Source of the DNA: JAGLHV01 sp023143305 [NCBI: Clostridia bacterium]
GTDB taxonomy: Bacteria > CBDUZB01 > JAGLHV01
Direction of reading: 5' to 3'
DNA: 64,000 nt
Assembly (NCBI GenBank): GCA_030637025.1
Contig: DAOVVV010000007.1
Coordinates: 1 to 64,000, forward strand
The stretch's first letter is position 1. The number at the start of each line of letters is the position of its first letter. Positions 45,735 through 54,785 of this stretch are shown here, one piece after another. Both the position numbers and the translations under genes were made by a program. The notes beneath the pieces are model-generated. The model was given only the letters and a program-made list of their open reading frames with translations. It was not told the DNA's origin and did not search any database.

Positions 45735-48395
45735 ATGAAAATAGCTAACAAAATAAGCATTTCTTTTTTTATAATTACATTAATAATAATAACCGGTGTT
45801 AGTCTTATTTTTTACAAAATGGTGGAAACTAATTTAAGAAAAAGAATATTTGCTCATTTGGTTACTACCGCACAAGCAAAAGCGCCGCATATTGAAACAT
45901 TTTTAGAATTAAAAGGAGAAGCAATTAAACAATTAGCACAAAGTGAAATATTAAAAGAGTTATTATTAACGAACAAAAAAGATAAGGATTATAGATTCCT
46001 ATTTAAGAAGGTCTTGTCCCGGTTGAAAAATACCGTTAAAGAGACGAAGTATATTTTTGATATTTCACTGATAAATAGAAAAGGAATAAGTATTGTTTCC
46101 ACTATGCAGAAAGAAATAGGACAGGATAAAAGCAACTGTTTATGTTTTTTAAACGGGAAAAAGGATATATTTATTAAAGATGCCTGTATTTGCAAAAATA
46201 AAAAAGTGCCGGCTTTTACTTTGTCCTCTCCGATAACAGATGAAGAAAATAATTTTTTGGGAGTGGTACTAGTCAAAGTTTTAATGGAGGGAATAAACCG
46301 GATAACTACCTCCCACATTGGTTTGGGAAAAAGGGGAGAAATATATTTGGTAAATAAGGATGGTTATATGATTACCCCTTCCCGTTTCAAGGGGGATACT
46401 TTTCTTAAACAGAGAGTGGAAGCTAAAGGGGTAGGAGATGCTTTAAAAGATGTTTATGACCTTCAAAGTGAAAAGCACCGGCATATCTTTGAGAATGTTG
46501 ATGGTGATAATCTTGATCAATTCGCTAAAGGACACAAAAAGGTAACTTTTAGTTATAAAAATTACCAGGGTAAATGGGTTCTGGGGGTGCATGAGCATAT
46601 TCATCAGTTACCCTGGGGATTGATAGTAGAAATGGATAGAAAAGAGGCTTTAGCCCCATTAAAAAAAATAAAATATTTATTTATCGGGATAATGGGAATG
46701 GTCCCTTTAATCGTTTGGGTAGGGGGGAGTGTAGTGGGGGGAATTATTGCTAACCCGATTAAAAAATTGCGCCGGGGGGTAGAAAAAATAGGAAAGGGAG
46801 AATTAAATTATAAAGTAGGGACAAAAGCAGAAGACGAAATCGGTCAGCTTTCCCGGGCGTTTGACCAGATGGCTCAGGATTTAAAAGAGTCAACTATTTC
46901 GATAGACTTTCTTAATTATGAAATTGCCCGGCGAAAGCAAATAGAGGAAAAACTACAATTATTTTCCCATGCTGTGGAAAGTGCTGCGGAGGGTATAGTG
47001 CTGGGTAATCTTATGGGTGAGATTACTTATATGAATGAGTCTTTTATTAAAATGTTTGGTTATTCAAGAGAAGAGATAACGGGAAGAAAAATTACCTTTC
47101 TTTATTCTCAAGATGAACAGCCAAAGGTGCAGGAGACATTAAATATAAATATGCAGAATAGTTGGAAAGGGGAGATGACGGTCAGGAGAAAAGATGGTAC
47201 CCCTTTTCCCATGGAAATACATTCATCAGTGGTAAGGAATACCTCAGGAAGGATTATTGCTTGCATGGTCACTTATCTTGATATTACCGAGCGTAGACAA
47301 ATAGAGGAAAAACTACAATTATTTTCCCATGCTGTGGAAAGTGCGATTGTAGGCATGGCTATAGCCAATCTTGAAGGCAGGTTTATTTATGTAAATAAAG
47401 CGTTTATTAAGATGTTTGGCTATACAAAAGAAGAGTTAATAGGTAGAGAAATTGCTTTTATTTATTCTAATGATAAGAATGAAAGGGCAAAGTTGCAAGA
47501 AGCGATAGAGAAGACGAAGACAATAGATGGATTTAAAGGGGAGTTGTTGTGCAGGAGAAAAGATGGTTTATGTTTTCCTCTAGAGGTGAATGCCTCGGCA
47601 GTGAAAGATGCTTCAGGACAAGCTATTGCCCTTGTAGCCGGGCATGTAGATATTACTCAACACAAGCAAGCCCAGGAAAAGATGAAGGAAGCAGTCAGGA
47701 TAAAATCGGATTTTTTATCCAGGGTTTCCCATGAATTAAGAACCCCGCTTACCGCTATAAAAGAAGGCATCGGCATAGTGCTGGATCGTTCTGCCGGAGA
47801 AATAAACGCTGACCAGGAGGATTTTTTAGCTACGGCCAAGAGAAATGTAGACCGTTTGCACCGCTTAATCAATGATGTTCTGGATTTTTCTAAATTGGAA
47901 GCCAGAAAAGCTGAATTCAAGATGAAAGAGAATGACCTTAATTCTACGATAAAAGAGATAGTAAAGATGCAGCAGCCGGTACTTCAGGAGAAAGGACTTT
48001 ATCTTAAACTGGATTTGAGTAATAATATGGAAAAAATATTATTTGATGAGGATAAAATAAGTCAGGTACTTACCAATCTGATGAGTAATGCCATTAAATA
48101 CACCAGTAAAGGCGGAATAACCATAAACAGCAGAAAAAATGGAGAGGTTATCCGGGTGGGGATCAAAGATACGGGTCAAGGGATAAAAACAGATGACCTG
48201 AATAAATTATTTCAACAATTTCAGCAGGTGGGAAAGGAATTCAGAAAGCCGGGTAGTACGGGACTGGGTTTAGCCATATCTAAAGAAATAATAGGTGGAC
48301 ATAAGGGGAAAATTTGGGCGGAATCCCGGGATAATGTAGGTTCTGAATTTATTTTTACTTTGCCCATCATTAAAGAGAGAAGAAAAAAAGTTTAA
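45735..48395 (+). CDS. Membrane histidine kinase, Cache-HAMP-PAS-PAS-HisKA-HATPase
   Basis: An 886-aa sensor: membrane helices at about 8-28 and 314-338 bracket a periplasmic Cache-like domain (about 33-310) with GEIYLVNKDGYMITPSRF. HAMP (about 339-390) and two PAS domains (about 404-520 and 523-643) lead to HisKA with His666 in SHELRTPLTAIKEG and an HATPase with DTGQGIK and GLGLAIS (about 770-880). There is no receiver, so phosphate must pass to a separate protein; lone and fused receivers are encoded nearby. It is paralogous to the kinase at 48623. Confidence 0.9.
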   Translation: MKIANKISISFFIITLIIITGVSLIFYKMVETNLRKRIFAHLVTTAQAKAPHIETFLELKGEAIKQLAQSEILKELLLTNKKDKDYRFLFKKVLSRLKNTVKETKYIFDISLINRKGISIVSTMQKEIGQDKSNCLCFLNGKKDIFIKDACICKNKKVPAFTLSSPITDEENNFLGVVLVKVLMEGINRITTSHIGLGKRGEIYLVNKDGYMITPSRFKGDTFLKQRVEAKGVGDALKDVYDLQSEKHRHIFENVDGDNLDQFAKGHKKVTFSYKNYQGKWVLGVHEHIHQLPWGLIVEMDRKEALAPLKKIKYLFIGIMGMVPLIVWVGGSVVGGIIANPIKKLRRGVEKIGKGELNYKVGTKAEDEIGQLSRAFDQMAQDLKESTISIDFLNYEIARRKQIEEKLQLFSHAVESAAEGIVLGNLMGEITYMNESFIKMFGYSREEITGRKITFLYSQDEQPKVQETLNINMQNSWKGEMTVRRKDGTPFPMEIHSSVVRNTSGRIIACMVTYLDITERRQIEEKLQLFSHAVESAIVGMAIANLEGRFIYVNKAFIKMFGYTKEELIGREIAFIYSNDKNERAKLQEAIEKTKTIDGFKGELLCRRKDGLCFPLEVNASAVKDASGQAIALVAGHVDITQHKQAQEKMKEAVRIKSDFLSRVSHELRTPLTAIKEGIGIVLDRSAGEINADQEDFLATAKRNVDRLHRLINDVLDFSKLEARKAEFKMKENDLNSTIKEIVKMQQPVLQEKGLYLKLDLSNNMEKILFDEDKISQVLTNLMSNAIKYTSKGGITINSRKNGEVIRVGIKDTGQGIKTDDLNKLFQQFQQVGKEFRKPGSTGLGLAISKEIIGGHKGKIWAESRDNVGSEFIFTLPIIKERRKKV

Positions 48396-48423
48396 AAACA
48401 AAAAACAGTCCATAGTCCACAGA

Positions 48424-48546
48424 CAGAAACGACGGTTATTAATTAAAGAATGGCGAATGGCAAAAGAGTAAAGATAATTTTTCCCCCTTTGAAAAAGGGG
48501 GTTAGGGGGATTTTTTTTTGGGGGGGGTAGAACAAAGGCAAAACAT
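48424..48546 (+). repeat. Second copy of the kinase-upstream repeat block
   Basis: CAGAAACGACGGTTAT (48424-48439) and GTAGAACAAAGGCAAAACAT (48527-48546) match the block upstream of the kinase at 45735. Between them is a copy of the CCCCCTTTGAAAAAGGGGG palindrome followed by TTAGGGGGA, T9 and G8 (48481-48527). A CAGTCCATAGTCCACAG unit like those at 33.2-33.4 kb lies just before. Confidence 0.65.
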
Positions 48547-48622
48547 ATTTTACCTTCATTTTTTTGTTTTGAATTTACTTGTCCGCCAGTCTCTAAGTCG
48601 GGAAGCTTGAAGAGGATGACAG

Positions 48623-51613
48623 ATGAAAATAGCTGATAAAATAACTTTTTCTTTTCTTATAACAGTTTTAATTTTAATAGGTATGGGGATGGGGTTTTCT
48701 TTTATCAAAAATAAAAATGATATGAAAAAAGAAATATTCGAACATTTAACCTCAACTGTACAATCAAGAGAAGCTCATATTCAAACATTCTTGGATTTAC
48801 AGGAACAAGCAGTTAGACAACTATCACAAAGTGAAATTTTAAAACAATTTTTATTAACTACTAAAAAAGATGAAAATTATAGGTCTCGATTGCAAAAAAC
48901 TAATCAGAGATTAAGAAACACTGTAAAAGGAAAAAGATATATTTTTAAAATTTTCCTATTGAATAAGCAGGGAATAATTGTGTCTGCCAGTGATGAAAAG
49001 TTTTTAGGGAAAGATAAAAGTGAAGATATATTTTTTTTAAGGGGGAAGAAAGGTTTTTTTATTAAGGATGCTTGTAGGTGTATGGACAAAGAAGTACCCC
49101 ATCTTTCTTTTTCCTGTCCGGTTTGGGATGAAGAAAAAACAAATTGTCTGGGAATAATAGCTCTAATAGTTTTAATGAAAGGGATAGATGAAATAACCAC
49201 GATGCAAACGGCTTTAGGAGAAACAGGAGAGATATATTTAGTAAATAAAGACGGATTTATGATTACCCCTTCCCGTTTTAGGGAAAACACTTTTCTCAAC
49301 TTAAAGGTGGATAGTAAAGGGGTAAAAAAATGCCTGGAAGATATACAAGATTTTGGTGAGGAGGAACATAAACATCAAGCTTTTATCTATAAAAATTATC
49401 AGGCTATTTCCGTTTTAGGAACACATGCACATATTTCTCGGTTGTCCTGGGGGGTTATCGCTGAAATAAGTGAGAAAGAAGCAATGTTTCCTCTTCATCA
49501 GCAAAAAACATTTTTTTTAATAATGGGTTTGATTGTTTTAACAAGTGCCTGGGTTTGTGGATTTTTTATCTCCCGATTAATTGTGCGGCCAATTCACGAC
49601 TTGCATAAAGGGATGGAAAAAATAGGAGGGGGAGATTTAGATTATAAAGTAGGAACAAAAGCAAAGGATGAAATTGGCCAACTTTCCCGGGAATTTAACA
49701 AAATGACTCAGAATTTAAAGGCTTCAACTACTTCAGTACACAGACTTAATCAGGAAGTTATCCAACGGCAGAAAGCAGAACAGCTATTACTGGAGGCTAA
49801 AGAAAGAGTGGAATTGTTATTGAAGATTGTTCCCAGTGCTATTTTTACCGTTGATACCCAAAATATAGTGACCAGTTTTAATAATAAAGCAACGGAGATA
49901 ATCGGGTATCAGCCAAAAGAAATTATCGGAAAATCCTGTAAAATTTTTGCGATTCCGTGTCCCGAACATGGGTGTCCCCTTCTCTCTAAAGAAGTTAAAA
50001 AACCAATTAGAAGACTGGAATTTTTGGTTAAAAGAAAAAACGGAGAAATTCGAACAGTGATAAAAAATGCCGATATTATAAAAAATGAAAAAGGAGAATT
50101 TATTGGCGGTGTTGAAAGTTTCGAAGACATTACCCATATCAAGCAAGCAGAGGAAAAAATAAAGATATTTTCACATTCTACGGAAAGTGCAATGGAGGGA
50201 ATAGCTATTGTTAATCTTGAAGCCAGGTTTACCTATATAAATGCAGCATTTGTTGAAATGTTTGGCTATTCAAAAGAAACATTATTAGGAAAAGAACTTA
50301 CCTTTATTTATAGTCAAGGTAAGGATGCGCAGTCAAAGTTGCAAGCGGCGGTAGAGGGAACGAAGAAGGGTAAATGGAAAGGAGAATTACTTGCCCGGAG
50401 AAAAGGTGGTAGATGTTTCCCAATAGAAGTAAATTCATCAATAGTAAAAAATGATAGCGGACAGGTTATTGCACTTGTGGCAAGCTACACGGATATTACT
50501 CAACGCAAGCAGGCAGAGAGAGAATTACAATTATATTCCCATTCTGTGGAGAGTTCGATAACGGGTATAACTATAGCTAATCTTAAAGGCCGGTTTATTT
50601 ATATAAATAAGGCGTTTAGGGAAATATTTGGCTATACAAAAGAAGAGTTAATAGACAGAGAAATTTCCTTTATTTTTCCTCCGGATAATATTAGTCAGTC
50701 AAAGGTGCAAGAGGCAATAGCGAAAGCGAAGACAAGAGAAGGATTTAAAGGGGAGTTGTTGGGCAGGAAAAAAGACGGTATATGTTTTCCAATAGAAGTA
50801 AGTGCCTCGGCAGTGAAAGATGCTACAGGACGAATTATTGCTCTTATGGTAAACCACACGGATATTACACAACGCAAGCAAGCTGAAGAAAAGATGAAAG
50901 AAGCAGTAAAGGTAAAATCGGATTTTTTATCGATGATTTCGCATGAACTAAGAACTCCGCTTACGGCGATAAAAGAAGGGATTGGTATTGTTTTGGACGG
51001 GTCTGCCGGAGAGATAAACGTTGACCAGGAAGATTTTTTAGCTACGGCTAAGAGGAATGTAGACAGATTGCATCGCTTAATTAATCAGGTACTTGATTTT
51101 TCTAAATTGGAAGCCAGAAAAGCTGATTTCAGAATGGAGGAAAACGACCTTAATCAAGCGATAACAGAAATAGTAAAAATGCAGCAACCGGTAGCTAAAG
51201 AAAAAGGGCTGTACCTTAAAATGAATCTGGGTGATAATTTTGAAAAAATCTTGTTTGATAGAGATAAAATCAGTCAGGTATTGACTAACTTAACCAATAA
51301 TGCCTTTAGACACACAGACAAAGGAGGAATAACGGTAAGCAGTAGAAAAGACAAGGACGGTAAATTTATCCGGGTGGGAATAAAAGATACCGGTGAAGGA
51401 ATAAAAGAAGAAGAATTAGGCAAATTATTTGAACAATTTCAGCAGGTGGGAAAAAAATTCAGAACACCGGGTAGTACGGGACTTGGTTTAGTTATATCTA
51501 AAGAAATAATAGGAGGACATAAAGGGAAAATCTGGGCGGAATCACGGTATAATGTAGGTTCTGAATTTATTTTTACTTTGCCTACGATTAAAGAAAAAAG
51601 GGATAAAGTTTAA
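48623..51613 (+). CDS. Membrane histidine kinase, Cache-HAMP-PAS-PAS-PAS-HisKA-HATPase
   Basis: A 996-aa paralog of the preceding kinase with one extra PAS. Membrane helices (about 8-28, 296-320) flank a Cache-like periplasmic domain with GEIYLVNKDGFMITPSRF. HAMP (about 321-375), three PAS domains (about 392-505, 512-628, 634-752), HisKA with His774 and an HATPase (about 878-988) follow. The first PAS has cysteines (IPCPEHGCP) that might bind a cofactor. The kinase cores of the two proteins are nearly identical, indicating recent duplication; sensing halves have diverged more. Confidence 0.9.
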   Translation: MKIADKITFSFLITVLILIGMGMGFSFIKNKNDMKKEIFEHLTSTVQSREAHIQTFLDLQEQAVRQLSQSEILKQFLLTTKKDENYRSRLQKTNQRLRNTVKGKRYIFKIFLLNKQGIIVSASDEKFLGKDKSEDIFFLRGKKGFFIKDACRCMDKEVPHLSFSCPVWDEEKTNCLGIIALIVLMKGIDEITTMQTALGETGEIYLVNKDGFMITPSRFRENTFLNLKVDSKGVKKCLEDIQDFGEEEHKHQAFIYKNYQAISVLGTHAHISRLSWGVIAEISEKEAMFPLHQQKTFFLIMGLIVLTSAWVCGFFISRLIVRPIHDLHKGMEKIGGGDLDYKVGTKAKDEIGQLSREFNKMTQNLKASTTSVHRLNQEVIQRQKAEQLLLEAKERVELLLKIVPSAIFTVDTQNIVTSFNNKATEIIGYQPKEIIGKSCKIFAIPCPEHGCPLLSKEVKKPIRRLEFLVKRKNGEIRTVIKNADIIKNEKGEFIGGVESFEDITHIKQAEEKIKIFSHSTESAMEGIAIVNLEARFTYINAAFVEMFGYSKETLLGKELTFIYSQGKDAQSKLQAAVEGTKKGKWKGELLARRKGGRCFPIEVNSSIVKNDSGQVIALVASYTDITQRKQAERELQLYSHSVESSITGITIANLKGRFIYINKAFREIFGYTKEELIDREISFIFPPDNISQSKVQEAIAKAKTREGFKGELLGRKKDGICFPIEVSASAVKDATGRIIALMVNHTDITQRKQAEEKMKEAVKVKSDFLSMISHELRTPLTAIKEGIGIVLDGSAGEINVDQEDFLATAKRNVDRLHRLINQVLDFSKLEARKADFRMEENDLNQAITEIVKMQQPVAKEKGLYLKMNLGDNFEKILFDRDKISQVLTNLTNNAFRHTDKGGITVSSRKDKDGKFIRVGIKDTGEGIKEEELGKLFEQFQQVGKKFRTPGSTGLGLVISKEIIGGHKGKIWAESRYNVGSEFIFTLPTIKEKRDKV

Positions 51614-51683
51614 ATTTTAAAGACAGTTGAATTTGTTTAGATTGGTTTTATTTGTTACATTGTTTTAAAAAGGAGAAATTTTT

Positions 51684-52883
51684 ATGACTACTAAGTTTGT
51701 AACAGGGATAGCTGCTGGGGGGGATAGTTTTGCAGTAGGAAAAGAAGCTGCTTGGAAAGCAAGTAATAAAATGCCGCAAGAGAAAAAAAAGGATTTGATA
51801 ATTATATTTTGTTCTTCAGTGTATAATTATACAGAAGTGATAAAGGGAATAAAAGAAGTAATTCCCAATGTTCCTCTTATTGGCTGTTCCAGTGCCGGGG
51901 AATTTACCGAAGAAGGGGTTGGTAAAAAAAGTGTATGCTGTGCTTTGATTTCTTCTGATACCCATAAATTTTTTCTGGGGTGGGGAAAAGGACTCAGAGA
52001 GAATGAAATAGAGACAATAGAGCAGGCTACTAAGGATTTTCCGCAAACGGTAAATGATTATCCTCATTTATCTTGTATTGAATTTATCGATGGATTAGCG
52101 GGAAAAGGGGAAGAAGCCACTTCGGCTGTATGTAATATTTTAAGTAATCTGGGAGGGTTAAGCGGAGGAGCGGCTGCGGATGATTTAAAATTTAAAGAAA
52201 CTAATATATTTGTAAATAATCAGATAAATTCCGATGCTGTGGCTTTATGTTTAATGGCTTCAAAAGTTCCGGTAGCAATAGGGGTAAAACATGGACATAA
52301 GCCACTTAGTCCGGCTTTAAATGTAACTAAATCCGAAGGTTGTATTCTTTATGAACTAAACGGAAGGCCTGCCTTTGAAGTTTGGAAAAAACACACTAAA
52401 CAGAGAGCTAAAGAGAAATTTAGTATAGATGTGGATAAATTGTCTGAACCTTCGGAAATAGGAAGTTTCCTTATTAAATATGAAGCAGGATTGCTTACCG
52501 GAATGGAATATAAAGTACGGGTTCCCCTTTCTATTAATGCAGATGGGTCTTTGAACTTTGTTTGTAATGTTCCTGAAGGGTCAGTATTAAAAATTATGGA
52601 AAGTCCAAAAGATGCTCAGATTAATTCGGCAAAAGAGGCAGCACAAAATGCAGTTGATTCTTTAAGAGGACATAAAATTGCCGGGGTAATTATTTTTGAT
52701 TGTGTTTGCCGTGCCCTTATTTTAGAAGATAAATTTTCTCAGGCGATTGAATCTATCATGGAAGTTATTGGAAAAGATATTCCCATTATTGGATTTGAAA
52801 CATACGGAGAAATAGGTATGGAAGCAGGACAATTAAGTGGATTTCATAATACGACTACCAGTATTTTGCTGATACCGGCATAA
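51684..52883 (+). CDS. FIST-domain sensory protein
   Basis: A 399-aa protein with FIST-N (about 30-225; PLIGCSSAGEFTEEG) and FIST-C (about 230-380; LYELNGRPAFEVWKK, FDCVCRALIL, GFETYGEIG) domains. FIST proteins are predicted intracellular or extracytoplasmic small-ligand sensors, possibly for amino acids, and are often partners of two-component systems. No kinase or output domain is fused here. It lies directly after two kinases and before a lone receiver, so it is likely part of this signalling chain. Confidence 0.9.
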   Translation: MTTKFVTGIAAGGDSFAVGKEAAWKASNKMPQEKKKDLIIIFCSSVYNYTEVIKGIKEVIPNVPLIGCSSAGEFTEEGVGKKSVCCALISSDTHKFFLGWGKGLRENEIETIEQATKDFPQTVNDYPHLSCIEFIDGLAGKGEEATSAVCNILSNLGGLSGGAAADDLKFKETNIFVNNQINSDAVALCLMASKVPVAIGVKHGHKPLSPALNVTKSEGCILYELNGRPAFEVWKKHTKQRAKEKFSIDVDKLSEPSEIGSFLIKYEAGLLTGMEYKVRVPLSINADGSLNFVCNVPEGSVLKIMESPKDAQINSAKEAAQNAVDSLRGHKIAGVIIFDCVCRALILEDKFSQAIESIMEVIGKDIPIIGFETYGEIGMEAGQLSGFHNTTTSILLIPA

Positions 52884-52975
52884 TAATGTGTTAATATAAG
52901 GAAAATAGTTATTTTATAAAATGACCGGAGAATAAATAAAAATAAATTAGTCGGCAAAAAAAAAGGAGGAGATAA

Positions 52976-53344
52976 ATGGATGAAGCTAAAAGGATATTAG
53001 TGATAGAAGACGAGATGGATGTTTTAAAAATGACTGTGTTCAGGTTAAAGAAGGCAGGTTATGATGTTTTAACTGCTGATGACGGAAAAAAAGGTTTAGA
53101 AACTGCTGAACAGGAAAGGCCTGATTTTATTTTTCTTGATTTAAACCTGCCGGTGATGGACGGATATGAGGTGTGCCGTGAATTAAAAAAGGATGAAGAA
53201 TTAAAGAAAATACCCGTAGTTATACTGAGTGCCAGTTCGGACGGGATAAAGGAAAAATCAATAGAAATCGGAGCGGATGATTATATAATTAAGCCTTATG
53301 AACCACAGGAATTATTGAACAAAATAGAAAAATTTTTGGGGTAA
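52976..53344 (+). CDS. Single-domain response regulator
   Basis: A 122-aa CheY/Spo0F-like receiver with the acidic pair in VIEDE, phosphoacceptor Asp in FLDLNLP near residue 56, the Ser/Thr in LSASS and the conserved lysine in IKPYEP. No output domain. It has a strong AAGGAGG site. It could accept phosphate from the upstream kinases and pass it to the HPt protein or act on the pilus. Confidence 0.92.
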   Translation: MDEAKRILVIEDEMDVLKMTVFRLKKAGYDVLTADDGKKGLETAEQERPDFIFLDLNLPVMDGYEVCRELKKDEELKKIPVVILSASSDGIKEKSIEIGADDYIIKPYEPQELLNKIEKFLG

Positions 53345-53393
53345 AAACTGAGATAAAAGAAGTAAGAAATATATTATTTTAGAGAGGTATAGT

Positions 53394-53762
53394 ATGTTAG
53401 CAAAAAAGAAGGGTTTTACTTTAATAGAGATTTTATTGGTAGTAGCGGTGAGCGGGATATTGACTACTGCGGCTGTTCCTAAATTTTTTAATGTTCGTAG
53501 GAAAGCACAGGAAAATGTTTGTTTGGCTAATCGCCATCTTATTGACCGGGTCGATACTTTGTATTTTGTTCAGGAGGGGAAACATTCAGCAAGCGTTCAG
53601 GAATTGGTGGATGCCAAGTATTTAGGTGATTTGCCCGAATGCCCTTGCGGAGGAGTATATCTCTGGGTCCCTGCTTCAGAGGATAATGCACAATATAATG
53701 TGGTTATTTGTTCTATGCATGGAACAAATATATCTGGGGAGAAAAAAGTTGCGGCTGAATAA
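53394..53762 (+). CDS. Type IV pilin-like protein
   Basis: A 122-aa prepilin: leader MLAKKKG, cleavage before FTLIEILLVVAVSGIL with Glu at +5, then a small globular domain with cysteines in ENVCLANRH and ECPCGG. It resembles the pilin part of the lectin-pilin at 44529 (same stalk pattern, including a G-G-x-Y-x-W-V/I motif) but without the beta-sandwich head. It lies 50 bases after the lone receiver. Confidence 0.85.
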   Translation: MLAKKKGFTLIEILLVVAVSGILTTAAVPKFFNVRRKAQENVCLANRHLIDRVDTLYFVQEGKHSASVQELVDAKYLGDLPECPCGGVYLWVPASEDNAQYNVVICSMHGTNISGEKKVAAE

Positions 53763-54158
53763 GTTGTGGAAAGGGTTATCAATGGGAACACATAAAATGC
53801 AGGAGAAAGATTAGAATGTTATTCGGATTAAATTTATAGCTAATAATTTTCCGCTAAATTTTTTACGCAGTGATATTACTAAAAATTTATATTGCAATCT
53901 TTCTTGGATAATGTTATTATAATTTGTCTTGTTTACAGTAGTGCATATATTATATCTGAAAAAATAATGTCTACAATAAAAAAAATAATTTCTTACCTTT
54001 TATAGTCGGGTCTTTGTAATTAAAACTAAATTAATAAAATATTTGTATTGAAAAAGTCATTGAGCATTTGTTATTATAAATTGTTTCCTTGGCGATGATG
54101 TTTGTGGTGATTTCAGTTTTTATATCTTTAAAAAATATTAAAAAAAGGGAGGTTGAAT
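53763..54158 (+). other. Intergenic region before the 54-61 kb cluster
   Basis: Nearly 400 AT-rich bases with no convincing gene. It contains the candidate promoter at 54048-54077. The first 60 bases could be read as an extension in another frame of the pilin gene but show no start site. Confidence 0.45.
54048..54077 (+). promoter_or_regulatory. Candidate promoter of the 54-61 kb cluster
   Basis: TTGAAA at 54048-54053 and TATTAT at 54072-54077 with an 18-base spacer, about 80 bases before the first gene of the cluster. Confidence 0.45.
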
Positions 54159-54785
54159 ATGTGTCCCGAAAAGAAAAAAATTAATAAAAAAATTGAAAAT
54201 TTTAAAGATTTTCACCGGCTCATACCTGAGTTTATAAAAGAAATTAATAAAGATCAACAATTGGCTATTAGGGCAGCGGTTAATCCTTTGCTGGCTTTTG
54301 AGGAATTAGGATATGTTTTACCGCTCGAAGTTCAAAAAAAAGTGGGAATATTTATTCGTTTTCGTCCTAAAGATCGCAAGCGTTTGACAGAATTAGAGGC
54401 GGAGATTTATAAAGCAGCAGGATGCACTTTTGATATTGATTCTCCCCGGGAAGTGGAAACAGTTTTGTTTAAAACTTTAAAGATGCGTAAACCCAAGGGA
54501 ATGGAAAAAATGGTTGCTTTAAATGTAATTAAAAAAGGGATGGCAATAGCAATGAAGCAGAAAAAGAAAAAAGTAGAAGAAGTCGATCCTTTGCAAGAAT
54601 TAAAAGAAAAACATGCTATCATTGCTCCTTTATTGTCTTATCGTAAAATCCAGGCAGGCAGCTCTGGTTTTGCTTCCCGCTCTCTTTATGAAGAACTAAA
54701 AGCCGGGAAAAAGAAATTTCCTATAAGTAAAATGCGCGTGCGTTTTCCCGAACAACACGAACACGAGGAGGTAGAAAATGCCTAA
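54159..54785 (+). CDS. Protein with a DNA polymerase I thumb-like region, no catalytic domain
   Basis: A 208-aa soluble protein; ATG 54159 has AGGGAGG six bases upstream, whereas the in-frame TTG at 54153 abuts that site. Residues about 76-109 (LTELEAEIYKAAG, then FDIDSPREVETVLFKTL) closely resemble the segment of family-A DNA polymerases reading LEAEVFRLAG, FNLNS and LxxVLFxxL. Residues about 145-165 (LQELKEKHAIIAPLLSYRKI) resemble the following helix of the same region. No polymerase motifs A, B or C are present. The first 60 residues match nothing I know. It overlaps the 1243-aa protein gene by 8 bases. Confidence 0.55.
   Translation: MCPEKKKINKKIENFKDFHRLIPEFIKEINKDQQLAIRAAVNPLLAFEELGYVLPLEVQKKVGIFIRFRPKDRKRLTELEAEIYKAAGCTFDIDSPREVETVLFKTLKMRKPKGMEKMVALNVIKKGMAIAMKQKKKKVEEVDPLQELKEKHAIIAPLLSYRKIQAGSSGFASRSLYEELKAGKKKFPISKMRVRFPEQHEHEEVENA

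Noticed and set aside
53626-53814. 62-codon frame overlapping the end of the small pilin gene
   Set aside because: It overlaps the pilin in another frame, has no ribosome-binding site and no recognisable motif.
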